A stretch of DNA of 64,000 nt from Dipteris shenzhenensis (GCA_047967505.1 CM106540.1); one strand, 5' to 3'; positions 12,008 to 23,845 are shown, numbered from the stretch's first letter. A program made the numbers and translations. The notes: a model not told the origin generated them from the sequence alone.

Positions 12008-13479
12008 TGGCTACTGTAGAGTCGCGTCTAGTGCGTTTTTCATGAGTACTCTGATGGCACTTTCTCGATCTTTTGGTCTTCAATAGTTGATTGTGCTTTG
12101 TGTGCAGTAGGACATCAGTCCGCTTGTTCCTCCCTTATATTGTTGGACAGGAGTCAGACCAGGCTCTGCTTGGCACTGATTTCGTATTTCGAGCTACAGC
12201 TTCGTAGGCACCCCACTTGTCGCAGTGTATTCACTTGTCCAAAGTGTGTGGCAGCTATCTAGTTGCTTTTGTTTGAATGAAGTCAATAATAGAAGTCTTG
12301 AAGGAATTCCAACCGCAGTCTGCCTTCAAGTGATTTCTGATGGATTTCTTTTGTTGAACGTGGTTTTGTGGCTTTTTGCTTTACATGAAGTTGTTGTTGA
12401 CAATACTTCGTTGTATGCTTGATTTTCGTGGAAGTTGTTGTGTCTGCTAGTCTATTTTTTTTGTGGCATTGTAGATCTTACAGTTTGCTCTCTTTTTGCA
12501 GAATTGCTATGTGGCAGCAACCGGCAGTTAGAGTTTGAACACAGTAGTAGAAGATCACCAATAGTGTTGATGGTATCTCCAAAAAGCTGAAAAACACCTA
12601 CACATATCCACACCTGGAAATGGTAGTGCCATGGTCTAGACTTACGTCTAACTAACGTCGGAAAGATGCAAAGATAACTCAAAACATAAAAAGAACTAAT
12701 ATCATTGTGTATATAGTAGAAATGTTACAAGTAGTTTGTATTCCAGCAGATCACAACAACCACCCTCATACAAGAGGTGAAGATCAGCTTATAACATCAT
12801 CCAACTTCAGTTAGGTAATAGTCAGAAACAAAAAATAGTTCAAGACATGATGTGGTGTGGATAAGGCCACTACTACAGGCTATTAGGGACAATTATAACT
12901 ATCCCTACAGTTACAAAATTATCCACTACTCCTAATGTAACTTCACTTTACTAGGGCTGTACTAACCCTCCTTGCGTGAAGCCTATGTGGGTTTCATTTT
13001 GGGATTTGAATTTTGATGTCCTTTTTGAACAATGCCAATTTGTCGATCATGTATTGCCCTTTGAGTAATACTTTGGCAAAGTTACCTAATAATCCTCAAA
13101 ATTTTTGCAAATATATTGCCTGTAAATGGCTAATCATGTTGATGAAGATTGCATTCTGGTACGTTTTGGCGAAGTTATGATCTTTTTCCTATTGAAATAT
13201 GCCTCAAAGTGGAGCAATGATTGGACTTCAAAATCATGTCAAACATTAGACCAAACGTAGTTGAATTTTTTTGCAAAATATGCCCCTTCAAATTTGGAAA
13301 GGTGGGCTTTGATAGGGTCCAATTTGGACTTCACATGACCAAGAAAAAGGGCCCTAAAGTAAGGGAAAAAATGGTCAAATTTTGAATAAGAACCTCCCCT
13401 TTTTTGGTTTTTTTGCACGTGTAACCTAACCTAATGTAATATAATTAGTTTTTCTAACCTATGGGTTACTTCCTATCCT
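12008..13479. other. non-coding stretch, probably element leader or intergenic DNA
   Basis: No coding homology is seen on either strand. By position, 12008-12700 would be the 5' leader of the minus-strand Ty3 gag, but I found no PBS or LTR pair. The remainder is AT-rich unique-looking DNA. Confidence 0.4.
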
Positions 13480-13661
13480 TCTCTCTCTCTCTCTCTCATT
13501 TCACCTCTACCTCTCTCTATCTCTCCTCTCTCATTTCTCTCTCTACCTCTCCTCCCTCTTTTCTCTCTCTATCTCTCCTCCCTCTTTTCTCTCTCTCTAT
13601 GTCTCTGTTCAGTCTCTCCCTTCACTCTCTCTCCTCTCTCTCTACCCCTTTGTGTGTGTGT

Positions 13662-13737
<76 letters not shown>
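13480..13737 (+). repeat. CT-rich microsatellite, compound (TC)n(AC)n
   Basis: Interrupted CT-rich sequence from 13480 passes through (TG)7 at 13651-13664 into an uninterrupted (TC)25 (13665-13714) and then (AC)12 (to 13737). The long serine/leucine/histidine frames seen here on both strands are artefacts of dinucleotide repeats. Confidence 0.9.
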
Positions 13738-13875
13738 TAGAGGATGGGCGACGGCGGTCGAAAGTCATAGGGTGACGTTGGGGTAGGTACGGAGAGCGGT
13801 CCTGTGCTAGTGTGGCGAGGCATCTTGCGATGGCAGTGGGAGGGCAAGTATGGGATGCATGATGACTACGAGGAC

Positions 13876-16800
13876 ATGAAATTACTATTATGGGACTCTC
13901 CTTCACAGTTACGTTTGTGGTACTCAGGATGGAGGAAAGAGATTGTGCATATTCCATGTTATTGGGCACGCCGTGGTTGAGAGCTGCCAAAGTGAAACAA
14001 GACTGGGGTTTAGAAAGAATTCTAATCAAGAAAGGCAAAAAGAAGTTCAGAATCAATCTCTCTTCAAGGAGAAGCTTCCCAAAACAAGCTCAACCACTAC
14101 AAGTAGAGGGCATTAATATGATAGAAGAATTCGGGGAGGATGAGGAGGAAATTTTCATTAGGAGAAATCCTACGGTTTTCCCCATATTCGAAATTGATGT
14201 AATCAAAATTATTTTTTAGTATACATGCTCAAATCAACAAACAAAGCCATCCAACCTACATCCGACATCCGACCATGGTAGAACCAAACATGGTCGAAAA
14301 GCAGTCGAAACCAGATTCTATCAGCACCAGCATCAAAAGTGACAGTCAGGTCCAGCTAGATGACTCACTACATGAGGATACTCAGAAATTAGCTGCACAG
14401 GACGTCCTAGAAGCTGAAGCTCACTTTGAAGAACATATGCAAAAGAGTGCTAGAATTCGACAAGATGACTTGGAGGAGATGAACCTTGGAGACCCCCACA
14501 ATGCCAAGATAGTTTTGGTAAGTCCAGGTCTTCCCCACCTTTCAAAATGGCTTTAAAAGACTTATTGACAGAGTATAAGGATGTCTTTGCTTGGCATTAT
14601 ACTCATCTGAAAGGAGTAGACCCCAAGTTGTATGAGCACTAAATCAACCTAAAGCAAGATGATGTGCCTATGATACAAGGAAGATACAAAATGAATCCCA
14701 ACTATGCCAAACAAGTTAAAGAGGAAATTGATAAGCTATTGAGAGTTGATTTTATTTATCCTCTCACACATGTTACATGGCTTTCACCTATTGTGATTGT
14801 GCCCAAAAAGAATGGAAAACTCAGAATATGTGTGGACTATAGAAAGCTCAATGCTACCACAACTACTGATCCTTTCCCTCTACCATTTTGTGATTCTTTA
14901 CTAGATGTTGTAGCATGCTGGTCATGAAATCTATAGTTTTCTTGATGGTTTCATTGGTTACAACCAGATAAGTATGGCACCTGAAGATAAAGACAAAATA
15001 GCATTTGTCATCACACTGAATGGGGAGTATTTGTTTCGAATGTTATGACATTTAGTCTTAAGAATGCTCCTGCAATATTTCAAAAATATATTCATGAGGT
15101 ATTTGATGAGTATCTTACATATTTTATGAAAGTTTTCCATGATGATTTTTCAGTATTTGGGAAAAAAGTGGAGCATCTACAACACTTGAGCTTATGCTTT
15201 GCCAAGTGTAGAATGGCTGGTCTAAGCTTAAACCCAGCCAAATGTGCGTTTGCTATAAGCAGAGGAATTCTACTAGGGCACATCATCTCTGAAGATGGAA
15301 TGGAAATAGATCCAAACAAAGTTTCACCCATTCAACATGCTAAACCACCCAAAAAAATCAAGCAGCTTCAAAGATTTATAGGCCAAATTAAATGGCATTG
15401 CAGATTTCTCGGATACCTTGTTGACATATGCTATCCTCTCACAAAACTGACACGGGAAACAGAGTCATACATCTGGGGTGATGCACAACAATACGCTTTT
15501 AATATGCTGAAGAAAATGTTGATGATAGCTCCTATACTACAACCACCTGACTGAACTCTTCCTTTTGAGGTTTTTGTTGATGCTTCTCATCCAGCAGTAG
15601 GTGCAGTACTTATGCGGCAAAGAACACCAAAGTGGTTCAAACTAGTTTACTATGCTAGCAGAATCTTAACTAAGCATGAGAGAAACTATGCATTCACAGA
15701 AAGAGAAGCACTTGGAATGATCTATGCATTGCACAAATTCATACATTATTTATTGGGCAACAAGGTACATTTTCATGTGGATCATCAAGCTCTCATTTAT
15801 TTAGTGAACAAACTGCAATTAACAGGAAGATTGGCCAAATGGATGTTTTTGTTGTAGGAACTTGACTATAGCATTGTGCATAGGCCTGGAAAACAACAAG
15901 CCATTGTGCTGATTACTTGAGCAGGTTGCTATCAGGAGAAGCTCCAACTAGCATCCCAGATGATGAACTTCCTGATGCAGACATTTTTATGGTAAGAATT
16001 GAAGAGCCACCTAATTGGTATGATAAAATGCTATTCTTTCTCACTGATTGTTTAATACCCGAAACATTATCTAGGGATCAAAGAAAGGACCTTGTTTTAT
16101 AAAGCAGACCTTTCCTAATCATTGCTGGTGTTTTGCATAGAAGAGGAATTGACCAATTAATTAGAAGATGTGTCCAATATCATGAGCAGAAAGCTGTCCT
16201 AGTTGAAGCCCATGGAGGACCAGTAGGAGGAAACTTTTCTGGAGACATTACAGGTAAGAAGATTTTGCAAATTGGTTTATGGTGGCGTACAGTTCTAAAA
16301 GATGCTCATAATTGGGCCAAAGCATGTTTGCCATGTCAGAGAGATGATAGATTACTTGACAATGATAGGATGCCAATTCTCCCCTTGGGACCTTTTCAGA
16401 AATAGGGACTAGATTTCATTGGACCCATCAAGCCTCCAGCAAAATTTTCAGCTAATCAATATATTTTGGGTGCCACTGACTATTGTACAAAATGGGTTGA
16501 AGCTGTAGCACTCAAAGCATGCAAAGCTAGAACTGTAGCACATTTGCTTTATTACAATATTGTCACTAGATTTGGTGCTCCTACTAAAATAGTGTCAGAC
16601 AGAGGAACCCATTTCCTCAACAAAACTATCAGGAAGATGACTAAAATGCATATGATGTTGCATAAAAAGTCTACATCCTATTATCCCCAAGCCAATGGGC
16701 AAGGTGAGAGCTCCAATAAACTGATGAAAAAGGTCTACAGAAGAACATTTGTTGCTGATCGCCCTGAGGATTGGGATCAGCACTTGGATTCAGTGCTATT

Positions 16801-17377
16801 GGCACTTAGAATAGCACACAAGGTTGCAACTAGGTTAACACCTTTCAAGTTGGTATATGGCTATGAAGCAGTAGTACCTATGGAATTTCTGGCAAGTAGC
16901 TTGAGAGTGGAAATGGATAATAAATTATGTCCAGAAGATTCAATCAATGCAAGATTAGAGCAACTTCTGCAATTGGATGAGGATACGCTCACGAGTTCAC
17001 ATACTGCTGATATAATTCAGAAAGGGAGGGCAACATGGATAAACAGAAACATAAAGTTCAAATTGTTCAAAAAAGGTGATTTAGTGTTAATGTTTAACAC
17101 AAAGTTGGGGAAAATGCCAGGAAAGTTCAAGCTCAGATATGATGGTCCCTTCAAGGTACTTGAGGTTTTTGAACAAGGTACCTTCAAATTAGCTGACCTA
17201 CAAGGGAATGTATTTGGCAAACCAGTGAACGGTTTCAGGCTAAAACCTTATATTGGACCTGACCCCACTCAAGCAAAAATCAACACAATCTCTCTGCAAC
17301 TCTACAAAGACCTCAATCACAATCCTATATATGTTTCAGCAATTCAGATTGACAAATTTATCTTTAACAGCCTCTGA
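13876..17377 (+). pseudogene. Ty3-type pol: protease end, RT, RNase H, integrase
   Basis: In order: the C-terminal protease box (FTVTFVVL then YSMLLGTPWLRAAKV, 13890-14020); an acidic linker; RT with WLSPIVIVPKKNGKLRICVDYRKL split over 14770-14850 and a FHDD in place of the usual YxDD/FVDD (about 15135); RNase H (FVDASHPAVGAVL about 15570, YAFTEREALGMIYALHKF about 15690); and integrase with its zinc-binding segment (CLPCQRDD about 16330) and DDE residues (ATDYCTKW, SDRGTHF, QANGQGE; 16470-16710). A C-terminal tail ends near 17377 with the FRLKPYIGPD box. Stops or frameshifts near 14920, 15040, 15555, 15857, 16102 and 16405 make it non-functional. The integrase to C-terminal part (16466-17377) is still one 303-codon frame. 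Confidence 0.93.
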
Positions 17378-17863
17378 CTGCAGTCCTCTGACTGCCGCTG
17401 ATTGCAATATCTGCAGTCCGAGTCTGCAGTCCGACACCAGTCCAACAGGCACACATGAAACGTGGTGTTTCATCTACAACAATATTCAAGTACGCTCTAA
17501 TCCAGACTAGCCCAATTCAATCAGTGATGCAGCTATGGCAAACTTCAAAGAAGCATGTACAGTGGTGAGTCTAGCCCCAACAATAATCCGACAATCGTCT
17601 GACAAGAAACGTTTGACAAGAAAACATCCAACTCCGATCTGCCCAACACGTGCGACGTCACTCCCCCCATCGGACGTCACTCCAACTCACATCCGACTCC
17701 AACACCTGCTCTGGCTTCGCTTCACGTCGAAGGGGACACTTCGTCTCCAACCCGACTACTTTTTTGCCATCTAGAGTCCATTCCGACATACTGAAGAGCT
17801 TCCAACAGCCCTCCGACCCTGCTCCCACCAACAAGGGAATCTGTCTCATGCATACCCATTGAT
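17378..17863 (+). other. 3' region of the Ty3 element with CCGAC-rich short repeats
   Basis: After the pol tail the sequence is rich in CTGCAGTCC and TCCGAC words (17378-17445, 17580-17820), giving a locally repetitive CG-containing patch unlike its surroundings. No LTR partner was found, so I cannot say whether this is 3' UTR or LTR of the Ty3 relic. Confidence 0.4.
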
Positions 17864-18035
17864 GAATGAAAAGAAATAGATTGGCCAAACTATAGAAAAA
17901 TGGTCGATGAACCCATTGACGAAAATGGTCAATGATGTCCACCCACTTGTCTAGAGAATGAAAAGAAATAGATTGGCCAAACTACAGAAAAATGGTTGAA
18001 TGAACCTGTTGACGAAAATGGTCAATGATGTCCAC
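17864..18035 (+). repeat. direct repeat of about 79 bp, period 92
   Basis: Units 17864-17942 and 17956-18035 both start GAATGAAAAGAAATAGATTG and end AATGATGTCCAC, with a few substitutions and a one-base indel. No coding meaning is apparent. Confidence 0.85.
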
Positions 18036-18323
18036 AGATACATTCTGTTTGATAAGCACTTCGACATGGAGATCCAATAGCTTAGAGAATCACTGCATTT
18101 TATGATTAGAGACAACTTCCAGCTCAAAGGGTTACCACAATATAAAAGAAAACCTTGTGAGTTCGAGAAAATATTACTACTTGAAGCGCAATAGCCTAAT
18201 TTGAATGATAAACATATTTACTTGATTCCACTTTCAAAATGAACTAATGTAAAGACCATTAAAAATGGAGTTATGGTATATTTGCTTCATTCGAGTTTTA
18301 AACATTTACATACCACTTTAATT

Positions 18324-18482
18324 AATTCACGCACTAATATAAATGCAATTTCAGTTTTGCTAAAGTGTTCATTCTTTCTTCTTACTTTATTATCACACAT
18401 TAATAAAAAATACAATAATTCATGCATTAATATAAATACAATTTTAATTTTATTGAAATGCTCATTCTTTCTTCTTACTTTA
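18324..18482 (+). repeat. direct repeat of 66 bp, period 93
   Basis: Units 18324-18389 and 18417-18482 both start AATTCA and end TTCTTCTTACTTTA, in AT-rich DNA. Its period nearly equals that of the repeat at 17864-18035, but the sequences are unrelated. No gene is seen between 18036 and 19100. Confidence 0.85.
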
Positions 18483-18903
18483 CTTTCCCACTGAGGCGCT
18501 TCATCTCACTCCAAGCTTTTTGCCGTGCCCAGAAGGGTAGGTCTTATTGGAGAGAAATCGGAACTTCAATTTCAAAAATTCTTTGTCTTTTTATGATTGC
18601 TATTTCCTTCCCTGGACATTCTCCATTTTCAGAATTGCCTTGTAAACAATGCTCTCCTTACACGTTTTTTCAAAAGTGCCCCTCCAATACTTTTGTCACA
18701 CGTTGTTGCCACCTTATTACTTACCTTGGTACCACATGTCAACTTAGCCCTCTTCTCTCTCTTTGTCATATTGTTTCTATTTCGATGCAATGTCTGTTTC
18801 GATTTCTTGCTCTTGTTCATTCGTGTATTTGGATTTTCACAATTTCATTCTACTTTAAAAATAGCCCACTAAGGGCAATGTTCACGAGTACTTGTACTCT
18901 TTT

Positions 18904-18905
<2 letters not shown>

Positions 18906-18937
<32 letters not shown>
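18906..18937 (+). repeat. (CT)16 microsatellite
   Basis: An uninterrupted CT dinucleotide run followed by C- and T-rich DNA. The 19100-19400 stretch downstream is a broader cytosine-rich pyrimidine block (CCCCTC-type words). Its open frames are low-complexity artefacts. Confidence 0.9.
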
Positions 18938-18939
<2 letters not shown>

Positions 18940-19673
18940 CCCTTCCTATTCATATCTCCCACAATCTCCGCCCCTTTTCTGAGCCACCATCTCCAATTCT
19001 GATTGAGAAGCGCTCCTAATCGCTCCTCCGTAGAAACTCGATTAATGGACCCATTAACCTAATCCTAAAAGCCCCTAAATCTGCAAATATATAGATTAAC
19101 CTAAGCTATCTCCTGCCTCCCCCTCTCTGCGTCGGTGCCTCCCTCCCTCGCCTCTCAGCTTCTCCCCCCCCCACCCCCACTCTGTCCCTCCACTCCCTCC
19201 CCCTCCAGCGCTCTCCCTCCTTCCTCCCCCTCGCCTGTGCTCCCACTTCTCTCCCTAAGCCCCCCTCACCTCACGCTCCCCCCTTGTCCCCTCTCTCCCT
19301 CCTCCCCCTTACCTGCGTTCCCGTTCCTCTCCCTCAAAACCCCCTCTCCTCTCTCCCTTCCGCCTCCCCCTTCCCTCACCCTGCAGTCTCGCCGGCTCCC
19401 TCTCTGGTCCTTTATAGCTCACGAGAGGCGGTTGACAGAAGAATGTGCAAGGCTGTGGAGATTTCACACAATGTCACTGACGTGACATGTGGCAAATTCG
19501 CAATTCACAGATTACGCAATTTGTGCCTAGCTCGAATAGCTTAGGTTAAGTTGAGCCCATGCCTCCCCTCTCCACACAAACAAATGAATGAACGATTGAT
19601 TCGCTTTTTGGGATGGGATGAGATATTGTTTGCTTTCTAAAGATGAAAAGCAAAAGGGCAAACCAAAAACCAA

Positions 19674-19683
19674 GTATAAAACC
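19674..19683 (+). promoter_or_regulatory. TATA box of the SEC61 beta gene
   Basis: GTATAAAACC is a near-consensus plant TATA box about 170 bp before the SEC61 beta ATG. Initiation 30-35 bp downstream would give a leader of roughly 135 nt. That leader is pyrimidine-rich and contains an 18-bp direct repeat (AAACCCAAAACCTTGCAG at 19769-19786 and 19797-19814). The start site is inferred from position only. Confidence 0.55.
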
Positions 19684-19845
19684 GTCTGTTTTCGTTGTTT
19701 TTGATTTCAGCTTCGTCTTCGTCGTCTTCACCTTCACCTTCATCTTCATCTTCATCACTCCAAAATTCAAACCCAAAACCTTGCAGTCCAAAACCCAAAC
19801 CCAAAACCTTGCAGCTTCGTGCTCGCTCACTGCAACCTTTCGTAA

Positions 19846-20103
19846 ATGTCTGGAGCTCCTGGCACCGGCCCCGGCCCCCGCGGCAATGCTGGCCCTCGCC
19901 GTCGTCGCGTCTCTGCCGGCTCTGCCGCTGGATCCTCCTTTGGAGCAACTGGTGGTAATATGCTCCGTTTCTACACCGACGATGCCCCCGGCTTGAAGAT
20001 CACCCCCACCGTTGTCTTGGTCATGAGTCTCTGCTTCATCGGTTTCGTTACGGCTCTCCACGTTATCGGCAAGCTCTATACTTATCGCTCTGGCGGCGCC
20101 TAG
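19846..20103 (+). CDS. SEC61B: SEC61 beta subunit of the ER protein translocon
   Basis: An intact 85-codon frame encodes a tail-anchored subunit of the Sec61 complex, which conducts nascent secretory and membrane proteins into the endoplasmic reticulum. What is seen: a Gly/Pro/Ala/Arg-rich cytosolic N-terminus (residues 1-40) with RRRR; the family-defining [14 protein letters not shown] motif (about 44-57); a single hydrophobic anchor (about 58-76, [20 protein letters not shown]); and a short luminal tail ending SGGA. Length and layout match plant SEC61 beta, whose coding region is usually intronless as here. The start is the first ATG after the leader, in the context CGTAAATGT. GC content and codon use (GCC, CCC, ACC) are much higher than in the surrounding transposon DNA, as expected for a conserved host gene. 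It is the clearest functional gene in the window. Confidence 0.96.
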   Translation: MSGAPGTGPGPRGNAGPRRRRVSAGSAAGSSFGATGGNMLRFYTDDAPGLKITPTVVLVMSLCFIGFVTALHVIGKLYTYRSGGA

Positions 20104-21460
20104 AACCTTGGGTTTACTCATGATCGCGTCCTTCCAGCTTGCGCAAGCTTTCGTAGATCATGCAGAAGATTGCTCGGGTTCTAGCGATCCTGCCGACCTG
20201 CGGGGGTCTTGTAGATGTCTTTCTCTTTAAAAGGAGAGATGAAGCAGAAGTGCAGATTTGATGTGCAAGGACAAAGGTCGGCAAAGGATGTTGCCTTCAG
20301 TCAGTCTTTCCTTATCAAGTCGGAACGTTGGGGCTGATATGGATGCACTAGCATCATATGTATTCGTAGGTTCCTTTTTCCCTTGGAAAGAGAGATTATT
20401 TGAACGTGTTTGCAACCCCACACACACACATTTTCGCGTTTACCCTCACAGTAGATTTTTTGAATTACACGGAATTATGTATGTTTTGTGATCATACGAA
20501 CGTATTATATTTTCCTTAGTTTCCTTCAGGCATTTGCTTATTGAATCTGCTAGAGGGCCTATCTAAAAAAGCTGTGATGGAAAGAGTTCATATTTTGTCC
20601 GACCTTAATTTTTGTTTTGTGATTTCCTTCCCATTTCTTTGCCCCGTTCCTTTTACTTGTTTGTTGTCATGCAATGATTCTTGGCAGCTACTGAGAATAG
20701 CCACAGTAATTGCAAATCTACATTCTACTCTAAATTTTCAGCTTTCTCCTTGAATGTAACACGGCTAGGATGTACCTTGTGGTAGAAGTTAAGAGTCTTT
20801 AATAGGCAAGGGTTGTTGATGTTTAAACTTCAAACAGAACTCAGTTTGAAAAGAAGACCACATCGTTTTTTGTGCCATAATGGTACTGTCCTGAAAAGTA
20901 CTATTTTCCAACTCGCTCATATTTTAGCCTAGAAACTGGAACTGGGGTTGGGCAGGTGACATTGAAGCTAAAAGTTTGAAAGTTTGAGGGGCAGAATGAT
21001 GCAAATCAGTAAAGGTGAACTTAGAACAACAGATGGGAGCCATAGGTGAAGTGCAAGATCTACCTCCACGTAACGCATAAATTTTTATGAATTCACAATT
21101 ACAGAAAACGCTTTTTGGTGAGCAGACAGTTATACAAATTAGTTTATGGCACTCAGAAAGAGGTACACACCAAAACGAGCGGTTTTCATCGTTGACTGTG
21201 CTATGTGTAGAACGCTCATTTCAGCAGTGAAGGGTGAAATATACTGAAGGGGGTTTTGGGAAGGGCATACTCAAGTTGTAGCTCCCTTATTGGAGGGACC
21301 TGTCAACTTATTTAGCTTTGGTCATTGTTTGCTTTGCTGTGGAGTCTTGTTATTGCTTTTAAATATTTGCATGTACATGATTTTCTTTCTTTCTGAGCAG
21401 ATTGTCTCCCCAGAAGTGTCTAGGGCAGGTGGTTAAGTCTTTACTTCAAAATTTTGAGAG
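20104..21460 (+). other. 3' flank of SEC61 beta, no gene seen
   Basis: Presumed 3' UTR and downstream DNA. It contains a short (CA)n near 20420 and unique AT-moderate sequence. No polyadenylation signal could be assigned with confidence, and the short open frames show no family resemblance. Confidence 0.4.
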
Positions 21461-21476
21461 GTTGCAATGAAGATTT

Positions 21477-21780
21477 ATTACTGCCTTGTCTAGTCTGAGT
21501 CAGGCACATGACGGGCTGGAACATTACCCTTGCCTTTATAGGGCTTTTGCAGTATAGCAGAGGATACACACAGGGAGTTGGAGTAATCTCGCTTTGTCCA
21601 AGTATGTGTTACTGCCTTGTCTAGTCTGAGTTTGGGAGGTTGTCTGTGGTAGACTCAGATGAAGAGCCTATCACCATCCTGATTTTGTTCAGCTGGAACG
21701 TTAGCCTTGCCTTGATTAGGCTTTTGCAGCATAGTAGCTGATTCGTACAGAGAATTGAAGTAGTGATATCTTTGTTCGAC
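21477..21780 (+). repeat. diverged direct duplication, period about 131 bp or more
   Basis: TTACTGCCTTGTCTAGTCTG occurs at 21478 and again at 21609. Both copies are followed by a GCTGGAAC...TTGCCTT...GGCTTTTGCAG...TAG block, with a longer insertion in the second unit. This is the first of four local duplications downstream of SEC61 beta. Confidence 0.75.
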
Positions 21781-21862
21781 GAGTCTAAAGTTTGTACGCT
21801 TGTCATTAAGAGGACCAAATGTCAAGACTTGGGTCTTTAGATCAGAAACAAATTAGGAAACA

Positions 21863-22101
21863 TGGCTTCAGGAGTAGGAGAATGCGCAAGGATGCAATGG
21901 ACAGGTGTACCTTTTTGTCCATCCTCTTCCAGGTCACTTTTAAACCCGCATCTTTGACAATGCAGTGGAGCATCAGGGTTCAGGAATAGGAGAATGTTAA
22001 GGATGTGAATAGACAGGTGTACTTTTTGTCCTTCCTCTTCGAGGTCGCTTTCAAACTTGCTTCAAACTTGCATCTTTTGACAAAGCAGTGAAGCATCAGG
22101 G
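21863..22101 (+). repeat. diverged tandem duplication, about 117-120 bp units
   Basis: Two adjacent units share AGGAGAATG, ACAGGTGTAC, TTTTTGTCC, TCCTCTTC and GAAGCATCAGG-like words in the same order (21863-21979 and 21980-22101). The second unit contains an extra 11-bp internal duplication around CTTCAAACTTG. Confidence 0.75.
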
Positions 22102-22282
22102 ACCCTGTATCCTTCAAATTCACTTAGCTTTGGCTTCTCTTGCTTAGTGGGTGCATTGCCTACGTGGAGTCGTCTTTGGCTGCACAGCCCTTTCCTTTGT
22201 GTAACTAACTGAACAAAAGTAGCTCATAAAGATGCGGCTTTTGCCAATTAGGTCTGCCTGCCTGCTGATCCCATTGCTTACT

Positions 22283-22385
22283 ATGTCATGACCTGGGAAG
22301 ATTTAAGGAAGCCTGTGATGTAGTCCAAAGCATATCATGACCTTGAGGAGTTCAGGAAACCTGTGATGTAGTCTTTAGCATGGTC
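22283..22385 (+). repeat. short tandem duplication, about 55 bp units
   Basis: ATCATGACCT-like starts and AGGAAGCCTGTGATGTAGTC / AGGAAACCTGTGATGTAGTC cores show two adjacent copies. No coding function is apparent. Confidence 0.7.
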
Positions 22386-22735
22386 CTATCATACTTAGCC
22401 TTATGAAAATTGCACAGGATGCTGTAGCATTCTAGCCAAGTTTTCAGGTCACTTGCTATAGTTTCAATTGGAAATGGAGACTACGGCCCATTGTGTCAGT
22501 AATTTATGCTAGATGTTGGATCTTTTGCATCTGTAGGCTGATGTCACTGTTTGCAGTGTCCTATAGGCCCATCCGACAAGGTTCGTGCAGATCTAAGCAA
22601 TTGTCCACCAGATCTTCACAGGCTGCAACATGGTTCTTGTGGAAAGATGTCGTTTTTGGTAGTCTAAAAAGTTTTAATACTCTCCGCCTATTTGACAAAG
22701 GGTAAGACATGGGACAGCAAGTTGTTTAACCTTGA

Positions 22736-22915
22736 GGGTGTTTATAACAACTCTGCTTACTCATTGATCAGTTTCATATCTCTACTCTTGATCAGGTAGC
22801 CAGATTTTCCTTAAGTCACAATTCTGGGGTGTTTATAACAACTCTGCTTACTCATTGATCAGTTTCATATCTCTACTCTTGATCAGGTAGCCAGATTTTC
22901 CTCTAGTCACAATTT
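22736..22915 (+). repeat. 91-bp tandem duplication, nearly identical
   Basis: Units 22736-22826 and 22827-22915 start GGGTGTTTATAACAACTCTG and differ at only a few positions near the end (CCTTAAG versus CCTCTAG). The duplication is recent relative to its neighbours. Confidence 0.93.
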
Positions 22916-23162
22916 TGTGATATCCTTTCAGGTCAGTTTCAGTTCTGGACAGCTCCAAACACCTGAAATTGATTATTATGATAGATATTTTCTCAAAGGG
23001 ATCGCATGGTTGCCCATTCCTCCAATTTGTTTGTCGACATCAGAGGGGAGTGAGCATTTTCACGCCTACACAATTCCAGGTGTGCTCACATCCTGTGGTG
23101 GAGAGATTTTTCCAGATCCAACAAGAGTAAGGTCACTGTCCATCACTTGCAGCTCCATCCTC

Positions 23163-23310
23163 TCTCCATCTTCCACTTTGGAGCCTTGTCTATCCCTTGT
23201 GGTGCCACCTGCCCTCCATTTTCCACCTTGGAGCCTTTGGTTCATAGTGGCCGCCATCCTTGACCCTCCATTTTCCCCTTGTAGCCTTGTCTTCTTAGTG
23301 TCTCCATCCT
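23163..23310 (+). repeat. three tandem units of about 51 bp
   Basis: CTCCATYTTCCACYTTGGAGCC-type units begin at about 23163, 23214 and 23266, the third more diverged. They account for the open frames on both strands here, which I do not treat as genes. Confidence 0.7.
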
Positions 23311-23389
23311 TTTTTCCTAGATCAATGTGAATGGAGTATGGATTCAGAATCATCAAGCCTTACTAGTGCATGGAGTGCAAGTATAAGGG

Positions 23390-23570
23390 CAGTTGCTCAC
23401 GGGGCGTCTGCCGGTGTCACACGTGGCGCAAGAAAAGGGGGGTACCCATCACGATGGGCAGCCAGCACCCCTCGGCCATCGCCTGCCCAAGCGTGAAACG
23501 AGGATTTGAACCCAGGATGTCAAAATCAAAACCTGCTCAGCCTTGACCACGTAGCCATTTTCAGATGGTT
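23390..23570 (-). mobile_element. tRNA-derived SINE-like sequence
   Basis: On the minus strand an A-box-like TGGCTACGTGGT (23546-23557) is followed after about 33 nt by a B-box-like GGGTTCAAATCC (23502-23513). This is the spacing of an internal RNA polymerase III promoter. The sequence cannot fold as a normal tRNA by inspection and runs on into a GC-rich body ending near 23390, as SINEs do. I did not find a clear target duplication or 3' tail, so the edges are approximate. A decayed tRNA pseudogene is the alternative. Confidence 0.5.
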
Positions 23571-23799
23571 GCAATAAAATGCGTGCCTTTCTCTTTTTAT
23601 CATGTCTGCCTGGTGTGTAATGAACCCCTCCCATGGCCTTTTCTCACTCGGGTGAGCTTGGGCGGTGCGTAACCAGCCTAAGCTAAGTTTTAAAAAATAA
23701 ATTAAAAAAAAGCCCAAGCTAAGTTTGAAACTTGATATTTTTAGAGTGCTTTATTTCATATTTGGAATTGATTTATAAAACTTGTCTGATCGTGAGCAC

Positions 23800-23801
<2 letters not shown>

Positions 23802-23839
<38 letters not shown>
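23802..23839 (+). repeat. (GA)19 microsatellite
   Basis: An uninterrupted GA dinucleotide run. A second, compound tract (TG)8 with (AG)n lies at 24004-24033. Confidence 0.95.

Positions 23840-23845
<6 letters not shown>

Noticed and set aside
13461-14056. Ser/Leu-rich and Glu/Arg-rich open frames near 13.6 kb
   Set aside because: They are produced by the (CT)n/(GA)n dinucleotide repeat.
19100-19400. C-rich block before SEC61 beta read as a proline-rich gene
   Set aside because: Low-complexity CCCCTC sequence is open in several frames. It is more likely promoter-proximal pyrimidine-rich DNA.
19546-20121. 191-codon minus-strand frame over SEC61 beta
   Set aside because: It overlaps the conserved sense gene and reads as its GC-rich complement, with no recognisable domain.
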